Source: JBCCTX01 sp964468435 (GTDB taxonomy: Bacteria > Bacteroidota > Bacteroidia > J057). Taken from it: a stretch of DNA of 9,959 nt. The stretch is taken from contig CAYXVE010000094.1 in NCBI GenBank assembly GCA_964468435.1, positions 1 to 9,959 of the forward strand, given 5' to 3'. A model generated the notes under the pieces. That model was not told the DNA's origin. It saw only the letters and a program-made list of their open reading frames with translations, and ran no database searches. Made by a program: the position numbers and the translations under genes. How positions within the stretch are numbered: position 1 is the first letter of the stretch; each line of letters begins with the position of its first letter. This document shows, one piece after another, positions 1-7,203 of the stretch.

Positions 1-490
1 CTTGATGAAGTAAGTCGCGAAACTGCGCATTTTTATCTTTGGGGCTGTAGCGCTCAGATTCTTGGGTCTCGGGGTTGATCCGGGTCTCCGTTTTACGAAC
101 CAGTTCATAGCCCACAGGAAAATTGAGGGCTTGCCCTTCGTGAGTAACGCTGTATTGAAGATGTAGAATATTGATCTCTTTGACTGGTTTACCATGCAGA
201 TGACTATAATGATAGTTGATCAATTCATTTTCCTGCGAATGGGGCTTCTCACTGATAAAGTCATCCATGATCAGGATCCCATCGCTGCGCTCCACCTTGC
301 GTACCAAGGGCTTGATTCGCTTCCAGTATTGTTGTGGGGTAAATAAGTCATAGGATTCACTCAACATACGAGTAACCTGATCGTGGCTAAAGGACGAATC
401 CATCAATCGAGATAGCCCCGTAGCACTCACTTGCCCAGTGCTGACCATCAGATAATCGATATAAACCTCAAACAGTTCTTTTTCTTTCAT
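1..490 (-). CDS. DDE transposase, N-terminal part (runs off left edge)
   Basis: This reading frame opens with ATG at 490-488 and stays open for 163 codons to the window edge, so the 3' part lies outside. The product begins MKEKELFEVYIDYL. At residues 70-90 it has a block reading GILIMDDFISEKPHSQENEL, followed by HYSHLHGK and INILHLQYS. A hydrophobic strand ending in DD, then EKP, ENE and a HYxH segment, is the first catalytic aspartate region of IS4/IS701-like DDE transposases common in Bacteroidota and Legionella; D76 or D77 would be the first catalytic acid. The protein would cut and rejoin the ends of its insertion sequence. No stop or frameshift is visible in this part. It is transcribed divergently from the DUF1593 gene, with 64 bases between the two starts, so the outer end of the IS should lie there. 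The exact IS family is not certain from this fragment. Confidence 0.8.
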   Translation of the reverse strand, partial: MKEKELFEVYIDYLMVSTGQVSATGLSRLMDSSFSHDQVTRMLSESYDLFTPQQYWKRIKPLVRKVERSDGILIMDDFISEKPHSQENELINYHYSHLHGKPVKEINILHLQYSVTHEGQALNFPVGYELVRKTETRINPETQESERYSPKDKNAQFRDLLHQ

Positions 491-554
491 CTTAAATAGT
501 TTTTCCTCATGAGAATTTACTATTTTAATGTGTAACATCAGTAAATAAAGAATT

Positions 555-1955
555 ATGATTTTAAAAAATTTAATAATAGTTGGATTAATTTTTCTGTTTT
601 TGCCTGTTAATGCTGTACAAAATCAGAGCAAAGAAACTTTAAAACCACGGATTGTAGTGCTTACTGATGTTTCCACATGGGAAACTGACGATAGTGAATC
701 TTTAGTTAGACTTTTAGCACACACCGACATGTTTGAAATCGAGGGAATAATTTATACTACAGGGTGGAGCCTTGATGTAATCCGTGATGACTTTTTTCAA
801 TTAATTCATGATGCCATTGATGCTTATGAAAAAGATTTACCAAATCTAATGAAGCGCTCCAATCAGGTTGACTTCAAAAAAGATGAATCTCTGCAAACTA
901 TGGGGTATTGGCCAAGTCCTGATTATCTACGACAACGCACCGTATTTGGGAGTAAGCAAAGAGGGATTGATAAAATTGGAGGAGGCAACATTTCAGACGG
1001 TAGTAATTTAATCATAAAATTAGCGGATGAAGACGATGAACGCCCCCTTTGGATTTTGCTTTGGGGCGGTGGGAATACATTGGCTCAATCAATATGGCAA
1101 GTTCAGCAAGAAAGAAATGAAGTCGAATTGAAGACTTTCTTGTATAAAATACCAACTTATGCTATAACTGACCAAGACAGGTCATATAAAGGAGGTACTC
1201 CATATGACATAAGTTCACATCAATGGATGAGAAAGGAATTTGAAAAAGACCTAATGTTCCTTTGGGATGAGTGCGCATGGAAGTATCAAAACGGTACGGG
1301 AAAGAAAAATTGGGATGAATACGCACTCCATATACAAAATCATGGAAATCTTGGAAATGTTTATCCAAAGTACAAATTTGGAGTTGAAGGTGATACCCCT
1401 TCATTTCTTTATGTAATGCCAAATGGTTTAAGTAACCCACTTGTTCCAAATCAGGTTAGCTGGGGCGGTTATTTTGAATGGGGGCTTTGTCCTGATGACT
1501 CCACTTTTGCGTACACTAATCATAAGGGAAAAGCCAATGAAATCTGCAATAAATATGAATCATATTTTTATCCTGCAACCTTCAATAATTTTGCCGCCAG
1601 AATGGATTGGGCATCAGAAGGTAAAGGGAATCGAAATCCAATTATTGTTCTAAATGAAAATGAAGGTATTGACATTGTTCATATCGAAAAGAAACAAGAA
1701 AAGTCAATTTTGCTTGATGCCTCAAAAACATTTGACCCAGAAAATGACCAATTGACTTTTAAATGGTGGATAATGCCAGAAGCAGGTACTTACAAGGGAA
1801 AGGTCGCAATTCAAAATGACAATTCAGATAAAATTGTAATCGACATACCATCTGATTCGGCAGGTAAAACAATTCATATTATTTGTGAAGTAACTGACAA
1901 TGGAGAACCAACACTTACAAGTTATCGACGAATTATTATTACATCGAAAAACTAA
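555..1955 (+). CDS. Exported DUF1593 / Sde182-like nucleoside-hydrolase-like protein
   Basis: This complete 466-residue protein has an N-terminal hydrophobic segment (residues 4-20, ending PVNA) that looks like a signal peptide, so it is probably periplasmic or secreted. Residues 32-75 (RIVVLTDVSTWETDDSESL, then IEGIIYTTGWS) match the opening of the DUF1593 family, also called the Sde182 nucleoside-hydrolase-like domain. The acidic DD at 45-46 sits where the metal/ribose-binding aspartates of nucleoside hydrolases lie. Further family signatures are ILLWGGGNTLAQ (167-178), GDTPSFLY with PNGL (279-292) and SWGGYFEWG (302-310). The C-terminal part (about 385-463) has LDASKTFDPENDQLTFKW and a CEVTDNG segment, typical of the immunoglobulin/PKD-like Sde182 C-terminal domain. 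The length is normal for the family. Members occur in polysaccharide-degradation loci and one was described as cellulose-binding; the substrate here cannot be told. The start at 555 is preceded only by A/T-rich sequence, as usual in Bacteroidota. Its promoter must lie in the short gap next to the divergent IS. Confidence 0.85.
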   Translation: MILKNLIIVGLIFLFLPVNAVQNQSKETLKPRIVVLTDVSTWETDDSESLVRLLAHTDMFEIEGIIYTTGWSLDVIRDDFFQLIHDAIDAYEKDLPNLMKRSNQVDFKKDESLQTMGYWPSPDYLRQRTVFGSKQRGIDKIGGGNISDGSNLIIKLADEDDERPLWILLWGGGNTLAQSIWQVQQERNEVELKTFLYKIPTYAITDQDRSYKGGTPYDISSHQWMRKEFEKDLMFLWDECAWKYQNGTGKKNWDEYALHIQNHGNLGNVYPKYKFGVEGDTPSFLYVMPNGLSNPLVPNQVSWGGYFEWGLCPDDSTFAYTNHKGKANEICNKYESYFYPATFNNFAARMDWASEGKGNRNPIIVLNENEGIDIVHIEKKQEKSILLDASKTFDPENDQLTFKWWIMPEAGTYKGKVAIQNDNSDKIVIDIPSDSAGKTIHIICEVTDNGEPTLTSYRRIIITSKN

Positions 1956-2143
1956 AAATGAATGCTATACAACTAATATCTAATTTTTTGCAAACGCCTC
2001 ACAGCCACACACATTGCCAAGTCGCTTTAAAAAGTCAACCGCACAACCAAAGCTTGTTAATAAGTGTGTCTGTCCCAACGCAAGGCAGACAGGAAAGTAG
2101 TAGCAAATTGAAAGTAAAAAATGACCGAACATAAGGAACACCA

Positions 2144-2278
2144 GGCGGTAACATTGTATAAGCGTAATGCGGGCTTAAGTACTAAATTTAAACGAATTGA
2201 ATATTAAATAAACATAAGGCTAAACCAAAAGTGAAGTGCTTTTAATCCCGCACTACTCGACACTTGACCGTTAGCGTC
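2144..2278. repeat. Large imperfect palindrome, attC-like or cassette-type repeat
   Basis: The stretch 1956-2318 has no convincing gene; about 190 bases after the DUF1593 stop it contains a folded element. The outer ends are CGGTAAC (2146-2152) and GTTAGCG (2270-2276), complementary at 6 of 7 positions. Inside, GTAATGCGGGCTTAA (2164-2178) pairs with the reverse complement of 2242-2256 at 13 of 15 positions. An A/T-rich spacer of about 60 bases lies between the arms. Ends of the form xxxTAAC...GTTAxxx around nested imperfect arms are the layout of integron attC sites, and similar GCGGG...CCCGC elements recur downstream of Bacteroidota genes. The core triplets AAC and GTT are kept, but the flanking bases do not fit the strict attC consensus. 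A second, weaker pair of arms (1998-2012 and 2056-2069, CACACACA against GTGTGTCTG) lies just to the left. No integrase gene is visible. Confidence 0.45.
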
Positions 2279-2318
2279 CAGCCTGAAAAAAGCTTAAATT
2301 TAGATAAAAAGAGAAAGT

Positions 2319-2408
2319 ATGAGCACTACAGAAGCAAAGTCCGAAATCCTTGAACTGCTGGATCAACGTATCCGTCCGGCTAATCCCGTCTGTCATCGCG
2401 TCGCATGA
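2319..2408 (+). CDS. Short ORF (29 codons) at IS66 left edge, doubtful
   Basis: An ATG preceded by the purine-rich stretch GAGAAAG opens a 29-codon frame starting MSTTEAKSEILELLDQR, which ends at TGA just before the IS66 accessory gene. The first 18 residues look like a genuine amphipathic helix start; the last residues (PANPVCHRVA) look like read-through of IS66 leader DNA. I read it as either the N-terminal stub of a host gene interrupted by the IS, or a leader peptide of the IS. I do not recognise a family. The sequence around this start (AAAGTATGAGCAC) resembles that around the accessory gene's start (AAAAGTATTATGAGCAC), which might be a duplicated leader. Confidence 0.3.
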   Translation: MSTTEAKSEILELLDQRIRPANPVCHRVA

Positions 2409-2800
2409 TTGCGGATTTTAGCATCCAAAAGTATTATGAGCACCCCTTCCCGTCGCCATCGGACTGCTTCACAGATGTATCCTCTGGTCGAAGCGTATTT
2501 TGCCGGATCACAGCGCCGCCTCGATTTCTGCCAGGCACATGGGTTACGTATTTCTACCCTCAGCTACTGGGTAACGCATTACCGTAAAGCTCAGGCTGCC
2601 CATAGCTCGACTTCTCAGGAGGAGTCCGGCGGATTTGTCCCGCTTTCCCTCACAGATGCTCCCCCTTCCCCAGTGATCCTGGAAGTTGAACATCCCTGCG
2701 GAGCGGTTTTACGCTTCTATCGGTATCCCGATCCGGCATACCTAACCCATCTGCTGAGCTTACAGAGATGCTAAGTCGTATACGTCCTTGCCCGGATGGA
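2405..2800 (+). mobile_element. IS66-family insertion sequence remnant
   Basis: This patch is visibly richer in G and C than the A/T-rich DNA on either side. It holds the IS66 accessory gene (2436-2774) and the first codons of the next ORF, but not the rest of that ORF or the large DDE transposase gene (usually about 500 residues) expected next. The element therefore lost roughly its right four-fifths, with a break at about 2797-2810 where the sequence turns A/T-rich. Terminal inverted repeats and an 8-base target duplication were not recognised, so the left limit is only approximate. It cannot transpose by itself. Confidence 0.75.
2436..2774 (+). CDS. tnpA: IS66 accessory protein (TnpA-type, helix-turn-helix)
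   Basis: The protein has 112 residues from the ATG at 2436. An upstream in-frame TTG at 2409 is possible, but the family pattern begins at MSTPSRRHR. Residues 15-50 (YPLVEAYFAGS, FCQAHGLRISTLSYW) match the helix-turn-helix region that opens IS66 accessory proteins, with the typical FC-x-x-HG and S-T-x-x-Y-W spacing. The C-terminal end, with EHPCGAVLRF then DPAYLTHLL (85-107), matches the usual IS66 pattern of a glycine-containing strand plus a DPxxLxxLL tail. It is a probable DNA-binding helper of IS66 transposition. Its stop overlaps the start of the next ORF in the sequence ATGCTAA, the normal coupling of the first two IS66 genes. The frame is intact although the element around it is truncated, so it is probably non-functional for mobility. 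Confidence 0.85.
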   Translation: MSTPSRRHRTASQMYPLVEAYFAGSQRRLDFCQAHGLRISTLSYWVTHYRKAQAAHSSTSQEESGGFVPLSLTDAPPSPVILEVEHPCGAVLRFYRYPDPAYLTHLLSLQRC

Positions 2801-2896
2801 TACATTTATTTTCAAATCTTTTATTTTCCATTTTACCTATTCCGAATTCCACCCTCTTTCCCAACTATCTTAGAACAATCTCCTTGTTTTTTCTGA
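2768..2896 (+). pseudogene. Truncated IS66 second ORF (tnpB remnant)
   Basis: The ATG at 2768 overlaps the stop of the accessory gene, where the IS66 TnpB ORF (about 115 residues) normally starts. Only the first ten or so codons (MLSRIRPCPDG) have IS-like composition. After that the frame runs into A/T-rich DNA coding for phenylalanine- and proline-rich sequence and stops after 42 codons. The DMRKGFDGL block that defines TnpB is absent. The rest of 2797-2992 holds no gene that I can see. Confidence 0.5.
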
Positions 2897-2992
2897 GTTG
2901 AATGATTGGGAAGACAACGTTTTTATCTTAATAGGGATCCTCCATAATCCACAGGGATCAAAGTATTTTGAAGCTGCATCAATGAATTAGGT

Positions 2993-5278
2993 CTAATTCA
3001 CCACCATTTCTGCTTTTCTTTCAAAATAGCCCAGACCATAACTAACCGAAATTTCATCTCCATTATTAACTTTCAATTTTTGGCGGCTATTTTTAAGATA
3101 CCCTTTCTTTAATCTTAAACTTCCCGATAAGAATTTTGAATATTTTCCTTCTTCTGTAAGTACTAAGTCTATTGTTTCTCCATTAGAATTTTTTAAAACG
3201 ACCTTTACTTGATCAACTTTATTTTCATCAAAATTTAGAGGGGCTTTCAAACGAACGCGGATTGTTTTTTTATCCAACTTTATTAATTCAATTGCTGTTT
3301 CGTTATGGGCTAGATAAGCCATACTGGTATTAAAAGCGGTATTGAATTGTACCCAGCCTTCTGTCCAACCAATATTTCCAACTTCGGGGTGATTAGGGTA
3401 ATGGTTGGTTTTGGGAGATCCGTCAAAAACAAAACGTACCGGTTCAAGTAGGCCGATACCGCCTTTGTAGGTACTGTACCAACCCAGGTCTACCCCTTCA
3501 ATCTCCTTTGGTCCATCATAAGAGAAGTGTCTACCTGTAGGATTTCTACCAAAGGAATTATCAAAATGAGACCATATCAATCGTTCTAATTCTTGGTTTA
3601 AAGCGGCATCCTGCAAGACGCTTTTTGCAGCAATAGCTGCTGCTGGAAAACCCAGTACATTACCTGTTTCATTCCAACCAGCCTTAACCCAATCCTCCTT
3701 ATCCGTAAATTTTCTAAAATCCCATATATTTTTGGACCTACTGATGGCGACTTTTACCCATTCTTCCACTTTTTCATACAATCCTTTAGGGTATCTTTCT
3801 GGATATTGATGATAGAAATAAGCAAAAGCACGCATGCTTATGTGTTCGGACACTCGTTGGCCTTTTGTAGTCATCGGGTCATTCCAATCTAACTTAGCAA
3901 TCATCCACTCCATTTGTTTAAAGGCAGCATTAAAATATTTTTCGGCATCCGCCTCATTCTGCTTTTTCGTTACTTCATACATCATCAAATTGGGAATTAT
4001 GGAATGGCCTGGAGGCAATTCTCCTTTCGCAGTACCCAGTTTAGTTTTCAAAGCCAATAAATTGTGTTCAGGACTTTTATCATATTGAGAGGTGGATGCC
4101 TTTGACACATCTGCTTTTGTCCATTTTGCTTTTAGATAGTTATAAACTACATCAAAGTTTTGTCTTGGCAACCATTCTTTAAGATAAGGATAAGCATATA
4201 GGAAATGTGCCAATTCTGCCTTTTGCATTTCATGCTCCAAACCTTGAGAGATCTTTACATCTACATCCCAATGGATAAGCTTGACAATATCAGGGGCATC
4301 TTTACTGTAACGCTCAAGCTTTCCCCATTTACCTTGGTAAGCTGCTGGTAAAGAGGAATTATCGACATAGGTGATTTTTTTCTCCAGCCGATTATAAGCT
4401 TCCGGATTAGAAAGATATTGGGCAATCAAGCCTTGCAATGCCCAATTGAAAAAGTCCCCATCTCTCCATGCAAAGGAAAGTTGTCTTATTTGATCGGTTG
4501 TACCTACATAATGCCTGGCCCCAATCATAAAGTCTATCATATTTTGGTAAGTGACTCGTTCCAACCAATAAGGACCAACTCTGAATGGATGGGAAGTGAT
4601 CGTATCTATTTTTATTACAAATTCATCACTTGATTGTGGATTAAACTGTGAAAAATCTCCAACATTACTTTGGACTTTTCCTTGAAATTCAACTTTTGGG
4701 GTTCTGGTATTTTGAATTAAAAATGGAGTATTATCAGGCGTATAAGGTGCAGTAAATCGTTTGGATTTACCCAAATTATATCCGCTTTGATTGACTAAAA
4801 TTTTTTTAATGGGAGTGGCATCATCACTTATATACGCTTCACCATAAACTTCAATTTCTCTTACTTTTACAGCTGCTTCCGAAAACAAAACCAACCTAAG
4901 TCGGTCGTTTAAAATGGTTTTTTCAAATTCAATCGTTATTTCCTTCTGATTATTATCAGATTGTTCATTTTGAATTTCCCAGTTTCCATTCTTATAAGTT
5001 TGAATAGCAAACGAATGGATGGCCTGCCGTTGAGCATCCTCCATATATACTTTTAACTTCTTCATCTCAGCAGCCCCAGGTAAAACTACAAATAGCCACT
5101 TTGTTTCGTCCTCGCTATCTCCCAACCAATAGGTTTCTGTATCGCCATCAATTGCCGCTCGGGCATTTGCTTCTTGACCATCACTGCTGCTAATTCTTCC
5201 TAATAAGGAAAGATTGTTCTGCGAAATTGTATAAGAGGTTGTTAGTAACAAAAAGAAAAAAAAGCTTAATGATTTCAT
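2993..5278 (-). CDS. Secreted discoidin-domain, GH9-like glycoside hydrolase candidate
   Basis: This complete 761-residue protein starts with a signal peptide (MKSLSFFFFLLLTTSYTISQ). Residues about 21-147 form an F5/8 type C (discoidin-like) carbohydrate-binding module, with ANARAAIDGDTETYWLGDSE and a closing VREIEVYG. Residues about 156-245 look like the N-terminal immunoglobulin-like domain of GH9 cellulases (KKILVNQSGYNLGKSKRF and a SHPFRVGPYWLERV strand). From about 246 to 656 the sequence resembles an (alpha/alpha)6 barrel. FGRNPTGRHF (576-585) parallels the GH9 GxNPxG loop, and GWTEGWVQFNTAFNTSMAYL (637-656) parallels the GH9 segment carrying the catalytic acid, so E640 is the likely proton donor. 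The usual GH9 YDAGD nucleophile motif is missing; WDVDV (337-341) sits at about the right place. A C-terminal beta domain follows (665-758). It is the third gene of the minus-strand block behind two broken sulfatases, so a role on a sulfated polysaccharide is plausible but inferred. Confidence 0.7.
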   Translation of the reverse strand: MKSLSFFFFLLLTTSYTISQNNLSLLGRISSSDGQEANARAAIDGDTETYWLGDSEDETKWLFVVLPGAAEMKKLKVYMEDAQRQAIHSFAIQTYKNGNWEIQNEQSDNNQKEITIEFEKTILNDRLRLVLFSEAAVKVREIEVYGEAYISDDATPIKKILVNQSGYNLGKSKRFTAPYTPDNTPFLIQNTRTPKVEFQGKVQSNVGDFSQFNPQSSDEFVIKIDTITSHPFRVGPYWLERVTYQNMIDFMIGARHYVGTTDQIRQLSFAWRDGDFFNWALQGLIAQYLSNPEAYNRLEKKITYVDNSSLPAAYQGKWGKLERYSKDAPDIVKLIHWDVDVKISQGLEHEMQKAELAHFLYAYPYLKEWLPRQNFDVVYNYLKAKWTKADVSKASTSQYDKSPEHNLLALKTKLGTAKGELPPGHSIIPNLMMYEVTKKQNEADAEKYFNAAFKQMEWMIAKLDWNDPMTTKGQRVSEHISMRAFAYFYHQYPERYPKGLYEKVEEWVKVAISRSKNIWDFRKFTDKEDWVKAGWNETGNVLGFPAAAIAAKSVLQDAALNQELERLIWSHFDNSFGRNPTGRHFSYDGPKEIEGVDLGWYSTYKGGIGLLEPVRFVFDGSPKTNHYPNHPEVGNIGWTEGWVQFNTAFNTSMAYLAHNETAIELIKLDKKTIRVRLKAPLNFDENKVDQVKVVLKNSNGETIDLVLTEEGKYSKFLSGSLRLKKGYLKNSRQKLKVNNGDEISVSYGLGYFERKAEMVVN

Positions 5279-5335
5279 ATTTTAAAGTTTATCGTTTTAA
5301 AAAAATTGCTGCTGGTCGTTGCTTCTTTTACTGAA

Positions 5336-5377
5336 TTAATGTTTAAGTGATTTAAACCATACCGCTGCACCGCCATC
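5336..5377 (-). pseudogene. In-frame tail after premature stop, DUF1080-like C-terminus
   Basis: Immediately after the TAG that ends the upstream sulfatase fragment, the same reading frame continues for 13 codons as DGGAAVWFKSLKH and then ends in TAA. Read together with the residues before the stop (DNGPI), it resembles the C-terminal signature of the DUF1080/3-keto-disaccharide hydrolase family, where a GPI block is followed by a glycine-rich turn and a V-x-F-x-x-I/L strand. I infer that a deletion joined a sulfatase 5' half to the end of a different secreted protein gene. The match is short and could be chance. Confidence 0.35.
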
Positions 5378-6157
5378 CTATATGGGGCCATTATCAATAG
5401 GGCTGCTATGATCTGTAAAAAAGAAAATTGCCGTATTTTCCAATAAGTTATATTCCTCTAATGCTCCAATTATAGCACCTACCTGATCATCTGTTACAGC
5501 AATTTGTTCATAATGACGGGCTATAGCATTACGGAATACCGGATTATCTGGATATTGGGGAGGAACTTTTACAACAGCTTCCGACACTCTGCTAGGAGTG
5601 GGGTATTTAGCACCGGTTTCACCACCCCACTTTCCTCCAGCTAATTGAATTTGACCAAAGAATGACTTCTCTTGTAGCTGTTTTAGCCAGGATAAATCTT
5701 TACTTTGCAGGTGCCCATCCTTAATCCCAGGACGTTCAAACTCCTCAGAAAACATTAAGGAACGTTCCTTCAAAAAGTTATAATCTTCTTTGGCCTCATT
5801 AAAGGTTAAATATCCGGCCTGTTTAAACAACTCTGGGATAGTTCGTAAACCTTCTGGCAATGGCTTTTTAAGCTCCGTACGGTGATGGTGCAAACCATGA
5901 CTTGTAGGCATCGTACTTGTAATCAATGCCGAACGGGTAGAAGAACATACTGGCGTTGGCACGTAAGCTCTTTTAAATACTATCCCCTTTTCGGCTAAAT
6001 CATCCAAATGAGGAGTAGGCACAGCATTATCACCATGGCAACCCAACCAATCGCTCATATCATCCACAAAAATCCACAATATATTGGGAGCCTGCTCTTT
6101 CCTTGAACAATTACTAAGTAACAACAACAACATAAATAGAGTATGCCCAGCTTTCAT
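5378..6157 (-). pseudogene. Sulfatase, N-terminal half, lipoprotein type (C-terminally truncated)
   Basis: This is 259 residues of an S1-family (formylglycine-dependent) sulfatase that normally reaches about 450-550. The N-terminus has a hydrophobic core and LLSNC (residues 13-17), a possible lipoprotein cleavage site with an unusual asparagine before the cysteine. NILWIFVDDMS (25-35) carries the first two metal-binding aspartates D32 and D33. VCSSTRSALIT (70-80) is the formylglycine signature around C71 and R75, with serine where proline or alanine is usual. FFFTDH (245-250) supplies the second metal site. The frame then ends at SSPIDNGPI, losing the DHGxxxxRxKxxxYE region and the whole C-terminal subdomain. 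It starts 14 bases after the stop of the preceding sulfatase, so the two were probably co-transcribed and are followed by the GH9-like gene. It is unlikely to be an active enzyme. The family is certain; the substrate subfamily is not. Confidence 0.85.
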
Positions 6158-6171
6158 TTAACTTTAATTTT

Positions 6172-7203
6172 TTAATTAGTTATTGGCCATTCCATTACGT
6201 TGTTCTTCTCAGCCCATTGACGATAGGTCGTTAATAACTCCTGTTTTTTATCTTTATTCCTATCGCTTAGATCAGTTAACTCTGTTGGATCTTCTCGAAG
6301 ATTATATAGCTCCCAATCTTGTTTATGGCGACGTACTAATTTCCAATCCCCCTGCCTTACGGCCTGATTACCTTGATGTTCAAAAAACATCGATTTACTT
6401 TTTGGAAGATTTTCCCCATTCATGATCGGTAAAATATTTTCACCTACCTGAGGAATCAAATCCTTACCTTCAAAGAAATTTGGATAGGATGTTTTTACTA
6501 TTGAAAAAATAGTGGGCGCCAGATCTGTGATATGTACCGGGTCATGAATGAGCTGGCCTTTTGACTCGATGCCCGCTGGCCAATGAACAACCATCGGTGT
6601 GATAATACCCCCTTCGTGAACCATAGCTTTGAATTTCCGATAGGGAGTATTGCTTACATTGCCCCAACTCTTACCATAAGCAGACCAACAATTCCTCGAA
6701 CCAATTTCGGCATCCGGGAAATCATGCAAATTGGTATCAGCCCCGCCGTTGTCTGAAAGAAAAAATATAATAGTATTATCCAGTACCCCTTGCTTTTTCA
6801 GCATCTCTATAAGACGACCAATATTTTGATCCATGCGATCCACTTGTGCCGCATACACTGCCATTTTTAAATCTTCCTCAGTTTGATTTTCTACTTGATT
6901 CCAGTCTTCGTATTCTGGTGGAGACAATTTGGTACTAGGCGAAATGACCCCTAAGCGTTTTTGTTTTTCAAACCTTTGATTGCGATAATGAGCATAACCT
7001 TTTGAATATTGGCTTTTGTACTTTTGAATATCCTCCGGCCTGGCCTGCAATGGAAAATGGGGTGCGATGTAGGCCAGATACATAAAAAAGGGAAGCTCTT
7101 CTTCTATGGCTTCTCCTGCAAATTCAAGCGCATAATCGGTAAAACCATCTGTTGAATACCAGTTAGAATCCGGTATTACTTGCTCATTATTTAGAAAAAC
7201 TCG
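6172..7203 (-). pseudogene. Sulfatase, C-terminal part, 5' end lost at an IS junction
   Basis: The frame can be read from about 7203, although the first methionine is only at 7083. Before that methionine it still encodes genuine sulfatase sequence (RVFLNNEQ, then WYSTDGFTDYALEF and PFFMYLAYIAPHFPLQA), so the apparent start at 7083 is internal. Typical S1-family features follow: a DRMDQNIGRLIE helix, FFLSDNGG carrying the metal-binding DN, AYGKSWGNVSNTPYRKFK, HEGGIITPMVVHWP, the DLAPTIF helix, and the C-terminal WKLVRRHKQDWELYNLREDP block. This order fits arylsulfatase A-like members. The N-terminal signal peptide, the DD metal site and the CxPxR formylglycine signature are missing. An in-frame TGA at about 7213-7215 precedes the remaining open frame, and the DNA there belongs to a transposase tail. 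It lies upstream of the second sulfatase with a 14-base gap. Confidence 0.85.

Noticed and set aside
1162..1449. Minus-strand 95-codon frame inside the DUF1593 gene
   Set aside because: It lies fully within a well-supported gene on the other strand and its product has no recognisable features.
1958..2134. 58-codon frame right after the DUF1593 stop
   Set aside because: The product has no domain-like pattern and the DNA contains inverted-repeat segments; it reads as non-coding repeat sequence.
2121..2207. Small ORF starting MTEHKEHQAV
   Set aside because: It overlaps the left arm of the palindrome, so the frame is explained by the repeat rather than by coding.
2405..2587. 60-codon frame overlapping the IS66 accessory gene
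   Set aside because: It is in a different frame from the recognisable helix-turn-helix protein and is a shadow frame.
2936..2960. GGATC-containing repeat as terminator of the GH9-like gene
   Set aside because: The arms are only about 5 bases and no T-run follows on the minus strand.
7081..7083. ATG at 7083 as a genuine start of a short sulfatase
   Set aside because: Conserved sulfatase sequence (WYSTDGFTDYALEF) is encoded in the same frame before it, so it is an internal methionine of a truncated gene.
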